Source of the DNA: Acephala macrosclerotiorum
Lineage: Eukaryota > Ascomycota > Leotiomycetes > Helotiales > Mollisiaceae
Assembly (NCBI GenBank): GCA_014904845.1
Contig: MU119286.1
Span: forward strand, 1 to 64,000
Length of the DNA: 64,000 nt
Direction of reading: 5' to 3'
Translations under genes and position numbers: made by a program
The notes under the pieces: generated by a model
The model's database searches: none
Told to the model about the DNA's origin: nothing
What the model saw: the letters and a program-made list of their open reading frames with translations, nothing else
Shown: piece after piece, positions 1 to 12,869 of the stretch
Layout: each line of letters starts with the position of its first letter
Position numbering within the stretch: position 1 is the stretch's first letter

Positions 1-3000
1 AATTTTTTTTTTATAAATTATAATAAGTATTATATTAATAAATGTTTATATAGTTTGAATACAATTAAATATAATCGAAATATATTTAAATATATTGAAA
101 TATATTTGAAAATATTCGAATATATTAAAAAATATTTTTTGTGAATTTTAAAGATTAAAATTTTTTAAAATTTTCTAAAAAAAAAAAAAAATAATATAAT
201 CTCGTTTTTTTATATGATAAAATCGTTTCGATTATAATAAAAAAAAAGTAAAATTTTCGAAGCGTGAATAGAGTTTATTAAAATAAGTAAAAGTATTTTG
301 AAAAAAATCGATAAAAAAATAAAATTGCTATAAGTAAAAAAAAAAAAAAAAAAATTTTTTCGATTAAAAAATTGTTATTATTTCGAAGTTTAACGAGTTT
401 TTTTTATTTATTTAATTTTTAGAAAATTGTATATATTTTTTTCTTTCGATTTTATTAAATTCAAAAATACAAATTACAATTTTAATTCTTTTTTTAATTT
501 TTTAAGTATTTTATTTATTATGAAATTCTTTAATTATTTTTTTTTTTGTATTTATATTTTTATTATCGTTGAAATCAACGAATTTAATAGTATTCTCGTT
601 TTCGTTATTATTTAAAAAATCTCAATATTTATTTTTTTTAACGAATTTTTTTAAACGATTTTTAATATATAATTTTCGAATTATCGTTTTATTTATTTTT
701 TTAAATAAATAATTTTTTTTCAATTGATTTATTTAATAAACTCGATATAAATTTAATTATTTATATAGTAGTTTAATATTTTTAAATATATTTTAATTAA
801 TAAATTTAATATTATATATTAAAACGAAATCTTTTTCTCGAATTGATTTTTTTCGTATTTAATAATAAGTATCGAAATATATTTGATTTTGTTTACGATT
901 GTATTCTTTTTTCAATTTCGATTTTTCTATATTCTCGTTTCGCATTTCAATTTACTTGGTTTTCAATTCAAAAAACTTCGCTCGATTATATATTTCGTTC
1001 TAATCGAAAGTTTTTCAAATAAAGAATCGAGTTTTAACAAATAAAACAATTTCTCTATTATAGACTATATAAAATAGCGTATATTCAATTGGTCTATAAA
1101 TAGTCGTTTAATTCGCAAAAAAAATAATTAATAAATATTTTAATCAACTTTTTTTGCTTTTTTTTATCAAAACAATTAATACGATAATAATAAATTGATA
1201 TTTTCATTTAATTATTTCATTTATTTTCGAATTATATACGAAAATAATAATTCGTTTAATTTCGAGTTTATTTAATTTTTTAATAATAATTTCTTTGAAT
1301 TCGAATTTTTCGTTTAATTTTATATGATTGAAAATACTGTATTTACAAATAATATTATTATAAATAAATTTAGTAATTTTTTTAAAAGTCGAATTTTTTA
1401 TTAATTTAATTTTAATTTAATCGAAAAAACTATTTCGTACTATAATTAAATTATTGAATATTTTATATTATAAGAATTTAATTATATTTATTTTAATACA
1501 ATAAAATAATAAAACTATTTTTTGAAAATATAAAACTTTTTCGTGTTTTTTTTTATTTTTATACTAATAATCGCTACAATTTACTACAAAATCTCGAACG
1601 TTTTTATAGTACTTTTTTTAATAATATCAATTAATTATTCGATAATAAATACTTTTTTTTTTAATATATTCGAATTTATTATATAATTCAATTACAATTG
1701 TTATACGTTGTTTTAAATCGTTTAAAACAAATCGAAATAAATAGAATTTAATAATATTTTTTTATAGTATTTTATTTCGAATACTATAATCGATAAATTC
1801 TCGAATTAATTTGTAGAATTCTATTTTTAAAAACTATTTTAATCGTTTTAAAATTATTAAATATTAAATAATATTTTAAAAATAATTCGAATAATTATTA
1901 TTAACAAAAAAAATAATATTATTATTGTTATTATTATTTAATAATTTATTAATCTCAAAAAAAGCGATTAATACGACGTATACGAAAAATGCGATTAATA
2001 TCGAAAATTAAAAATTAAAAATATTGAATTTAAAGAAATTCTTTTAAACTTGATTTAATAATTCAAATAAACATTTTTATTTCACGTGTTTACTTTCAAT
2101 CACAAACGGTCTATTTTCAATTTTTCGATTAATTTTGCGTTTTTTAATCGAGATTAAAACTATTTCAACGCAATTAAACTCGATTGCAATAAATTTATCG
2201 ATATTTGTTTTTTCCTTTAAATTGTCGTTTTCTATTCGCAATTTTCTGAATAATTCGTTTGTAGTAATATAAATACTTTTTTTAATATATTTGATTTCGA
2301 AATCGAATAATCGTATTTAAACGAATTAACGAATAATTAAAATACTAAAAAAATTTATTGTTACTCGATTTAATTAAACGATAAACGTATTGACGTTCGT
2401 TTCAAAAATGAAATAAACGCTATATAATTAAAATTGTAATTTGCGAAAATATTTCAAAATTTCTCGATATTCTCTTTTTATCGCATTATAATTTCGCTTA
2501 ATAGTATTTTAAAGTTTTAACTCGTATCGAATTACTCGTTTTCGTTTTTTGTCGTTATATTAATCGAGTATCTTTTTATATTTTTATTAATTAATATTAA
2601 TATTTAAAATAATCATTTTTTATTTATTTACAAAATTGTAATAAATTTTGTAAAGTATTAAAACTATTGTAAATTTGTTTTATAGAAATACTATAACGAT
2701 TTTTTTTTTTTTATTTTATTCGAAAAATTCGTTTTTTTTAATTAATTAATATAATAATTCGATAATAATATTAAAATATTAAATTTATATTTTGTAATAA
2801 ATACAAATTCCAATAAAAACTTTAATTTCAAAAATATTATTATATTTAATTTATTTTAAAATTTTAATAATTTTTGTATTTTTAGAAAAATATTTTTTAA
2901 AATTACAAACGAAATTAATAATAATTATTTCGTTTTAATAAAATTGTAATTTGAGTTTTATACAAATTTAAATTCTTTCGATTCGATTTAATGTTTTATT

Positions 3001-3371
3001 CAAATTTTAAATGTATTTAAAAACGAATCAATAAATTTTTAAAAGTATTAATTTATTATTGTAATTCGTATAAAGTTTTTTGATTTTTACGTTATTCAAA
3101 AATAATATTGCGATTTTAAAAAACACGTTTTTTAGAATTATTATAATAATTCGAACGAATTAAATTATAAAATTAATTACTTTTTAAAACAATATTATTA
3201 TTCGTAGAAATTTTAATAAAATTATAAAAATAATTATATTTTTATTTCGAACGTTTAACGTGAATTGATTGTATTCAAAAAAAAAATTTATTAAAAAAAC
3301 GTAAAAGTATTCGATAAATTTCTTAGAAAATTTATTTATAGAAAAAAATATATTAATATTTTTTAAAATAA
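1..3371. other. AT-rich, probably RIP-mutated tract without readable genes
   Basis: The sequence is almost entirely A and T with long homopolymer runs. Much of the remaining C and G sits in CpG. The only open frames are short, Phe/Ile/Asn/Lys-rich and typical of composition alone. I could not recognise a transposon protein here. The best explanation is an old repeat cluster destroyed by RIP; a centromeric or subtelomeric position is possible but not shown. Confidence 0.8.
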
Positions 3372-3629
3372 TGTGGTGGGGCTATATGCTCTCCCTTCAA
3401 AATCCTTGTAAATAGCTAGTTTCGAGGGCAGTGCTGGTCACGTGTCTTCTAGTACATAAGGAGCTTTCGCTCACTATAGACTAATCAACAACCCTTTCTA
3501 CTTCTACTCTGACTGATTGATTGATTGATTTACGGATTACGGATTACTTCGGATGAGTCTAGCCCACTGGCTAAGACGAACTGACCTACGGTTGGGCCTT
3601 TTTGCTTTGTGCTCCATTGCCCTTCTACA
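3372..3629. repeat. LTR-like repeat, normal base composition (solo LTR candidate)
   Basis: A 258-bp island of normal base composition inside the AT-rich tract. It starts TGTGGTGGGG and ends CTTCTACA, so it has TG...CA ends in either orientation. It is bordered on both sides by ATAA (3368-3371 and 3630-3633), a possible 4-bp target duplication that is weak evidence in AT-rich DNA. It contains short tandem TGAT and CGGATTA repeats. The reverse complement aligns end to end with 8261-8519. No coding sequence is attached, which fits a solo LTR. Confidence 0.65.
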
Positions 3630-6600
3630 ATAATCGAATTTATTTTTATAGTCGCGTTAATTAATCGATAAATTTTAACGATTTTTTTCGTAATTAGAAA
3701 CTATAAATTTCAATAAAAATTATTACTTTTTTCGAGTATTTTACAATTGAATTATTTTTAAAATATTTTTATTACAATTGAAAATAAGATTTTAAAGTAA
3801 TAGAAATTCTTTTTTTATTACGCCGTGTATTAAATTGTTTTAATGCGAATAAACGAATTAATATTTTTATAAATTTTAAAAAAAAAATTTTAATCAAATA
3901 TTATTATTTTTTTACAATTGAATATTATTTTATTAAATATTTTTTTTTCAAATTCTTATAATCAATTTTCGATAAATAAAAATATTAATCGTTTAAAAAT
4001 AAATCGTAATTTTTTTAATATTGAAATAATTTACAATAATAAATATTTTGTATATTTTTTAGTGTATTTTTGAGATGTTTTTCGCGTTTTAAATCGTTCG
4101 AATTAATTTTTTCGTTTTTTAAAAACTTTTTCAATTTCGTCGATTAAATCGATAAATCGTATTTTTTTGAATTTGAGTTTATATTGAATAGTTTTAAATT
4201 GAGATTGTTTAACGATAAAATTATTTTTTTTATTCGAATTTTTTTTTCGTTTTTATATTCGAAAATCCTTTGATTTTATTTTTTTTCAATAGAGTAAAAT
4301 AATTAGTACTTTGTATTATTCTTTAAATATTCTCTTATAATATTTACGTTTAAAAATAGTAATATTATTGCAAAAAAATACTTTTTTACTTTTTCGTTGA
4401 AAATTTTTTTATTTAAAATTTTGTTTATTTTCTTTTTATCAAAAAAAAAAAAACGTTTTATAGAAAATCGAAAAAAATAATTTCGTTTTTTGTATTGTTT
4501 TATTTGTATTTCTCTTTAAATTAATAACGCTTATTTTAATTATATTTATTTTATATAAAATAATATTAAAAGTATTTAATAAAAAATTAAAAATAAAAAG
4601 AAATTCGTTAAAATATAAAAACTGTTCACGAGTTTTAATATTGTATTATTTTCTAATAATATTAATATTTAGTTTTTCGCGTTATATTTTTCTTTTAATA
4701 CTTTTTCGACTCGAGAATATATATAAATATAGCGATTTTTAGTAATTTGATACAAATAAGTTTTCAAAAAAAAACAATTATAATCGTACAAATAGAATTG
4801 AAATCTTTGAAATCTCAAAATATATTATTCTACGAATTATTATTTTTGTATTTAATTTGCATTTTTATTACAACGATAAATAATTGTTTTAAAAAAAATT
4901 TTTTTATACTATTTACAAGAAAAAAAAGAATTTTATATTCGATTTCGTATTTAATTTCTATTTTTATAATCGCTATTTCGACGAATTCGAAGTTCTATTT
5001 AATAATAATAAATAGTTAAAAATTTTCGACGTTTGTAATAGTATTATTGAAATTTCAAGTTATGTGTATAGAAACAATATAGTATTTCGTTTTAGTATTT
5101 AGTATTTCGCATTTTTCGTTTGAATTAATTAGTTCAAATAAATTGAAATGTAATTTAAAAATAATAATAATGTACTTTTTTTTAATTAATAACGAGAAAT
5201 CGATTTTCATGAGATTAATTTCAAGTATTACAAGATTTTTAGTAATAAAAATAAATTGATTTATTTTTTTAAACATTTTATAGAGACTTTAAAAAAACTG
5301 TTTTATAGAATTAATAATTTTTAGTATTTTTTTTATTATAATAATTTTAGTATTTATTAAAATCAAATAATAAACGTTGTTTTTTCGCTATTGATTAATA
5401 ATTATTATAATAAAATTCAATGTTTTCAAAGTATTAATAATTATTTTTTTTTTTTTAAATTCTTAAAAGTGATATTGTATTTTTAAAGAATTTTCGCGAT
5501 AGGATTTCGTTAGTAAAATTATTATTTCTAGCGTCGAATTATTGTTTCAAAGTTTTATTTTTCGATTAATTTACGTTTATTTTTTTTCGTTTTTCGTTTT
5601 GAGTACTTTGTAAAATTTGTTATTACGATTCGATCTTTAAATACTTTTTTTCTATTTTTGTTTTTCGTTGAAAGTTTTTTCGTGTACTTTGAATTTTGTT
5701 TCTCGATTTGTTTATCGTTATTATATTTATTATTATTGTATTTATTGATAATTCTTTGTAGAATTTATTAATAGTCGTTTTATTAAAACTTTAAACGTTA
5801 ATATTATTATCGTTGAAAATATACGACGATAAATTTAATTCTTTTAAAAAATTTTTATTAGTACTAGTTTTATTTTTTTTTTGAATAATAAATTGAATAA
5901 ATTTTTAAATTCTTTGTATATTTTTAAACCGTTTATTGAAATTGTAATTAAAAAATTTTTTAATTATTTATTTTATAATTTGATTATATTAATATTGATT
6001 GTTTTTAAATGTAAATAATCGCGAAAATCGATTACGACTTTAAAAATCATAATATTATTAATCGTTTTCTCGATAGTAATATTTATAATTGATTAGTTTA
6101 TCTATAAATGGATAGCGATCTACGAAAAAATGATTAATAAAAAGATTAATTTTTTCGTTTTTTGTTTATTTGAAATACTCGAAATAATATCGTTTATTCT
6201 ATTGATCGTTGTATACAACGTTGATTTTTATTGCATTTCTTTGAACGATCGACGATATATTTTGCAAAAACTTAATCGATATTAAATTATATAAAGCTCT
6301 ATATTTGCTTTTTTTTATATTATTATATTTCTTTCGTTTTCGATTAAAACTTTTTTCTCGTTTATATTCTCGTGAAAAAATAAATTAATTCTAATTTTGA
6401 TTTATAAAAATTATAATACTGTTCAATTTTTAAAATATTTCTATAGTATTAGCGTTTAAAGCGATTTTCAAATCGTTAAATAATACGAAAAAAAAAAAAG
6501 TTTTTTCAATTCTCTAATAAAATCGTTTATTTGAATTAAAAGTTTTAATACGAATATTTATCGAGTTTTTTGAGTTTAAATAATACGTAAAATCGAAAAT

Positions 6601-8260
6601 TGAAATTCGATATAAGTTTTTTCAACGATTACGTATATTTTTCGTTGAATTTCTTCTATAAATAATTCGAATAAAACAAAAAATAACAAATTATTAATTA
6701 CATTTAAAATTATTTTTTGTATTACAATATTTAAATATTTTTATTAAATTTTCAAATATTTTAAATCGTTAATTTCATTATATTACTATTTTTTCTTTTT
6801 ATATTTATATGCGATAATCGTTTTCTCGTATATTTTATTGTAATTATAAATAAATATTTTTATCGACTTATAATCGATTTTTTTGAAAATTCGATTTTTA
6901 ATATATATTAAAAATCTTTTTATAAATTCGCGTTTTTAATATTATTTGTTTAATTTGTTTCATTTGATCAATTTTTTAAATACTCGATCGAATAAATTTA
7001 CGTACGTTTTTATTATTAAAAAATTTCTTATAAATTAATCGATAATTTTATATAAAAATTTTATATTTATTCGATAATATTTTTAATCGTATTCGCAAAA
7101 TTCTTTCTTTAAAGCGTTATAAAGTTTTTTTTTCAAATAGTTTTCAGTATTATATTTTAATATAAATCGAATTTGCTTTTTGTAAATCGAATTAATATAT
7201 CGCAAAAATTGTATTTTTTTGATTTTTAAAATAATTTTATAGTTTTTATATATATTATCGTATTATTTTAGAAAAATCGTAATATTATTTTTTTTGAATC
7301 AAAATATTTTAAAAGTTTTAAAAAAAAGTATTTATAATTCTAATACGAGTACGTATTTCTCGAAATTTTATATTTTTAAAAAATTGTTTTTATTATTCGT
7401 AGAAAATTTTTTAGAAAAAATTAATAATATAATTAAAATAAAAGTATTTTTTATCGAAAAAAGTAAATTTTGACGCGAATAATTTATTGATTTTAGTCTT
7501 TGAACTAAGAATTGATTTAATAATTTAAAAATATAAATTTTCAAATTATTATTTTCAAATAAAATTCGTTTTAAAAATTGATTTCTATTTATATTATTTT
7601 TTCGTAAAAATTTTTTTGTTTTAATTTTTATTTGAAATTTCGCTCGTTTATTCGTTCTAATAAAATGTATTTTTTAAATAAATACTTTTTTAATCGATTT
7701 TTTTTAATTAAAATCTCTTGTTTCAATTTTTTTCGTATTATTTTTTGAAATTCGAAACTTATTTTAATTTTATTATTCTAATTTGAAAACGATTACAAAC
7801 GATTTACGAATTGCGATTTTCAAAAGAATTAAAATTAAAATATAAAATAATAAAACAATTTCATTTTTTAATACTATAATCTTTTTTTTTTTTCGCATTA
7901 AAATTTTCTTTTTTATATTTCAATTTTCACTGGAAATAAAATCAATTACTATAAATAATCGCTATAAATTCTTTTTTTTCTTTTTTATATTCGTTTTAAT
8001 ATTAATTATTTCGAGTAATTCAATACGTAATTTTTATAAATTAATATTTCTTTACAATTTCGCAATTTTGTAATCAAATCATTTAATTTCGAATAATACA
8101 ATCAAAACAAAAAAAATTTATTAATTGATTTTCAGTCTTCGATTTCCAATAATTTAAATTTCTTTTTAATAGTAATAAAAAACAAAATATACAAATCGCA
8201 TATAAACAATTTTTAATAAAATCCATTAAAACAACTCATTTCTCGACGTCGCTTTACTAA
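3630..8260. other. AT-rich, probably RIP-mutated tract without readable genes
   Basis: Same composition as the first tract. The longest frames (4747-5019 plus, 5055-5276 minus) are low-complexity Ile/Lys/Phe/Asn strings, and the first lacks an ATG. I see no conserved motif. It may hold the internal part of an old retroelement, but nothing identifies one. Confidence 0.75.
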
Positions 8261-8519
8261 TATAAAAAAGCAATAAAATACAAAACAAAAAAATTTAATC
8301 GTAAATTAGTTCGTTTTAACTAATAAACTAAACTCATTCGAAATAATTCGTAATCTGTAAATCAATCAATCAATCAATCAAAATAAAAATAAAAAGAATT
8401 ATTGATTAGTCTATAATAAGCGAAAACTCTTTATATACTAAAAAATACGTGATTAATACTATTTTCAAAACTAGCTATTTACAAAAAATTTTAAAAAGAA
8501 AACATATAGTTCTACTACA
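8261..8519. repeat. RIP-mutated inverted copy of the 3372-3629 repeat
   Basis: Aligned with the reverse complement of 3372-3629, this 259-bp stretch matches over its whole length with one single-base indel. In the segments I compared, every substitution is C-to-T or G-to-A relative to the GC-normal copy. The block with repeated ATCA and the CTAGCTATTTACAA motif is retained. Orientation is opposite to the first copy. The substitution pattern is the classical signature of RIP. Confidence 0.8.
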
Positions 8520-11230
8520 TTAGATTTTAAATAGTATTAATATTTTCAATTTTTATTTTTATTTATTTATATGATTTATAAAACAGTAAAAATTTATTGA
8601 TCGAATAAAACGCAATTACTAGTTTTTTGACGAAAAATATCAAAATTTAATAGTTTTCAATTTTGTAATTTAATATTTCAATGTACATTTAATAAATTTA
8701 CTTGAAACTTTTATAATAAATTAAATAAATACTATAGATTATAAGTTTCAAATATTTAAATATTTAGTTTTAAACTAGTACTATTAATAATATTTTAATA
8801 CTATTGACACTGGATTAATACTATTAGTACTAAACTAAAATAATCGATAGTACTAGCAATCGATTAAATTGCCATTGACTCGCTAATAGCACTATTAGCG
8901 CACGTGTCTTTCGACAAAACGACTGGCAAAAAAAATTTTTTTTAATATTAAATCGAAAAAAATTATTTTTTATTTACTATATTTACTAATTTTTCGTATA
9001 TTATTAGCGCTATATTTATCGATTTTCTCGGTTTTTAATAAAAGAATTTAATAAAATTTCTCGATTTCCAATAAAAGAATTTAATAAAAATTTTCGATTT
9101 TTAATAAAAAAATTTAATAAAATCGATCGATATTATAAAAGTTTTTATAAATATATTTGAATAATTAAATTTTCAATAAAAAGTTTTTCTCGTATTTACA
9201 ATAAAAAGTTTTTTTAATAATATTAATAAAATAAATTATATTAATAATAATTTTTTCTTCGATTGAAATTTCGAATTATATCGAATTAAAATTTAATTTT
9301 TTATTATAATTAATTTTAATTTCTATAAAAATATCGTAAAAATCGTTATCGATTTAATATACGTTATTGTATTAACGATATTATTTAAATTTATAATTAT
9401 TATTATTAAAATTTTACTAATTTTTATAAAAGTTTAATTTGTAAATAAATTTATTATTTTCGATTTTTTCGAATTTTATTATCGATATTAATAACGCGAG
9501 TTTAAATTTTAATAATAATAAAATAAATTTTTATAATAATTTCTTATTATTAATTAATTTATTTTATTAGAAAATTTAATCGAAAAAAAAAACTAATAAA
9601 AATTTATATAAAATACGAAAAATTTAAATTACGATTTAAATTATTTTAAATTTTAACGAGAAATTAAATTAAAATTACTTAGTTTTTTAAATTCGAGATC
9701 GCGTTTATTATTATTATTAAATTTAATAAAATATTATTTTTTTTTTAAATTATTTTTTTAAGTTTATATTTTTATTATTATTTATTTTATAAAATTTTTA
9801 ATTAAAATTATTTTAATTAATATCAAAAAAAATATACGAAGTTTTAAATTTATATTATTAAAAATTTAAAATAATTATTAAATAAATTTATTAAAATTTA
9901 TTATTTTCGTAATACGAATAATATTTAATATATATTTTTAAACGTTTTTTTTATTATAAATATTATTTTTCGAATATATTTATTTTAAAAATTTATATAA
10001 AACTATAATTGAAATTATTTTAAATTTATAAATAAACGCGTCGATTTATATAAAAACGCTATTTTAATTGAATTTAAAATTTTTTTTTTTTTTTGAATTC
10101 GAATAATTCGTTAAAATATTATATTAAAATTATATTATAAAAATAAATATAAAAATTTTATTTAATAATTAAAACGCGTAATTCGATAATATTATTTTTA
10201 ATTTAATTTACGAAAAAGTAAATATCGCGTTAATAAACATTTTATTCGATTGTAATATAATTATTTTTATTATAAAAAAAATTTAAATTTAAATTAAAAT
10301 ATAACGTTTATTATTATTATTATCGCGAGTAAAAATATAACGTTTATTATTATTTATTATATTTAGTATTTAAATTTAAAAAATAATAAAAATAATATTT
10401 TATATTTATATTAATATTTTAAATATAAAATTATTTTATTAATTATTATATTAATTATTATTTTCGATTTCGAGTATTTCGAATAATAAATTAATTATTT
10501 TTTTAAATATTTTTTTTTAATATATAAAATTAAAATTATATATTTTTTTTATAATATTACTCGAAAAAATCGTACGAAATTAATATTTTATTTCAAATTC
10601 TAAAAAAATCGAATACTTTTTTTTTTATAATATTGAAATTTTTAAAGTTTTTTAAAAAAAAAAAATTTTACTTTTAAATATATATTTCAATTTTCGAATT
10701 AATATAATAATTTTAATAATTATAATAAATTTTTTAAAAATCGCGTTAAAATTAGTTTTATTTTAAATTAATGCATTCGAAATAAAAATATTTTTTAGTT
10801 TCGTCGAAGTTTTTATATTTCGTAAAATTAAAACGAAATAAATAAAAATTCGAAAAATATTAAATAATAAATTAAATAATTTTAATAATTTAAAATTCGA
10901 AATCGTTAACGTACTTATATTTGATTCGTTAAAACTTTTAAAAGTCGTATGCGATCTCGACAATATTTTATACGACTAGTATATTAATTATTAAAAAGTA
11001 AAACAATAAACGAAAAATCGTTAAAATCGCGTTTCGAAACAAATATAAAACCTTAAAACGAATAAACTAATATTACTACTATTTATTAAGAAAATAGTGT
11101 ATATAGTAAAAAATAATCCATTTTATAAGATTACGACATAAGAGTTAAACTCGGTAGACTACACTAAACTAGACTAGACTATATTACTTGATCTCGGATT
11201 TTTTCACGTAACACTTTAACGTTGTAATTA
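8520..11230. other. AT-rich, probably RIP-mutated tract without readable genes
   Basis: In 9000-10750 nearly every C is followed by G and the rest is A/T. No coding motif is recognisable; the minus-strand frame at 10763-10963 is compositional. The tract grades into normal DNA near 11100-11280. Confidence 0.75.
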
Positions 11231-11765
11231 AAGCTCATCTCGCTAATAAAAGCAATCCTAATAATAATTATTGCGTTTGGAGATGCCTTATACAATGTGT
11301 CCGAAACTGGTTTACTTTTCTATATCTTCATGCGTAGAAAATAATGTCAGCTGAAGTATCACGAGAAGTTTCGATCCGCGGCCCCTTGCAACACCGCTGG
11401 AGAAGCGCGCAACTAATCTCAGATACTGGACACTTGAGACGGAAATTCTCGTAGACAGTGACCGTTGAGCTTGGTGGCTAATTGTCATAGCTGACTTGGC
11501 GATCGAAGAGTCGGAGGTAGCAAAGTGTCATTTGTCACGTGAATGCCACTTGTAAATAGGGGGCTGAAGCTCGGACCTTGAAAGTATTGTAAAATCTGAA
11601 AGAGAAAGCTCCGGTGAAAAGGGAGGTTTTTATTATCTTCCCCGATTTCAATTGCAAACAAAGTAGGCTAACCTGCTCGATGAGTTCCAGTGACTTCCAT
11701 ATATAATTTGAAAACCATCACATACCTAGCCTGTGATGCTGAACCATCTTAATGGCAGTTGTGAT
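11231..11765. other. Intergenic, normal base composition, nothing recognised
   Basis: About 535 bp between the AT-rich tract and the 3' end of the amidohydrolase pseudogene. I see no open frame, RNA gene or repeat that I can support. Confidence 0.6.
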
Positions 11766-12710
11766 TTACTTGAACAGTCTCTGCGGTGTATTGACCCAAA
11801 AATCAAGCCAAGTTTTCTCATCTAGGATTCAGGTCCTCAAAATTTCCACGTGGCCCTTATCGTCCACTTCCCGAAATCCCTCAATATCATTCAATCTCTG
11901 AACTTCAGTCTTCCCCTTCCGAGTGACCCCCAGCTGAGTATGAGGCCAATCTATGTGATGTGAGCAAATTTCTGTTGGGGATGTTAAAGCACTAACCAGT
12001 TCCAAACATGATGCGATCTGGTCCAGCTTTGATAATTGCTTCGGCAATCGGGGTGATGGTGTTGATACCACCAGCATGTCCGTGATACAACCTCTCAAAG
12101 CCCGACAGCTTGACGTACACACATTTCTCTTTGATCAAATCCAAGAAGGTCTGGAACTCGGGGAGATTTTCTTCTCCTGGAAATGTTCCTCCCAAATGAT
12201 CCGCAACAAGCTTAATGCGAGGGTCCAACTCAGTTCTGATCATCTCGGCCATGGACGCCCAAGCCCGGATATCACAAAATATTCCAATCACCCATTCTAA
12301 TCCGGCCAGTTTCGTCGCCAAATGCAGAACCTTCTTCCCAATTGCATCACCACCACTTTGATGTCCATGTCCCCACGCCATCTCGTGCAATCGAGCACCT
12401 CTCACTCCAGCTGCATGCAGTTCATCGAGTTCGGCATCCGTGGTATTGTTGACGTCAATGGTTGCAAGACCTCTGAGAGTGACACCAGGCATATGTTCCT
12501 GCTTCCTCAGAGTATCCAAGAGTGGTGCTGGCGAAGTGCCTTGGATTGAGGCGTGCACGATCACGATGTTCTTGCATCCTGTGAGGCTGAAGGGGTAATC
12601 CTGGATAGCTGCCGGCTTGGGTAAGGAGTCGCATATGGGAACTTCTCTGGATCAAATGCATGGATGTGTGTCTCCCAAGCTCCTTCGGGGACGAGTGGAT
12701 TTGAGGACAT
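11766..12710 (-). pseudogene. Amidohydrolase (2-pyrone-4,6-dicarboxylate hydrolase-like), broken
   Basis: The protein resembles COG3618/Amidohydro_2 enzymes, TIM-barrel hydrolases that include LigI, which opens 2-pyrone-4,6-dicarboxylate in aromatic catabolism. Seen: an N-terminal metal-site-like THIHAFDP near residue 15, then IVIVHASIQG, the RGARLHE and VADHLGG strands, and the C-terminal FGTDWPHTQ motif. That last motif is restored by removing a 46-bp intron (11951-11996, GTTAGT...CATAG). The start is the ATG at 12710. Two lesions: a frameshift around 12620-12640, between the THIHAFDP frame and the CKNIVIVHAS frame, and a TGA at 11829-11831 where the frame then continues to a natural end with TWLDFWVNTPQRLFK and TAA at 11766. 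Reading that TGA as a mutated TGG (Trp) gives about 300 residues, the normal family length. It lies between two RIP-degraded tracts. Confidence 0.8.
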
Positions 12711-12869
12711 TGCGTCAAAACTTATTGAACAATTGTTCAGTCAATGGAGAAGTTTAAGTTGAAGTTTGATGCGAGTAAAATTTATTTTCGCGATGATTTG
12801 GTGGACGAACCGATAACCGAGATCCCGTGACAGTGCACCACCCTAGCAAAAGCACCAAAAAAAAATGCG

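Noticed and set aside
427..615. Open frames in the AT-rich tract, also 4747-5019, 5055-5276 and 10763-10963
   Set aside because: Low-complexity Phe/Ile/Asn/Lys composition with no motif. Expected by chance where stop-rich AT sequence happens to leave gaps.
3372..8519. The two inverted repeat copies as terminal inverted repeats of one 5.1-kb element
   Set aside because: Both ends of one element should share the same RIP history, but one copy is GC-normal and the other saturated. Flanking bases also give no shared target duplication. Separate insertions fit better.
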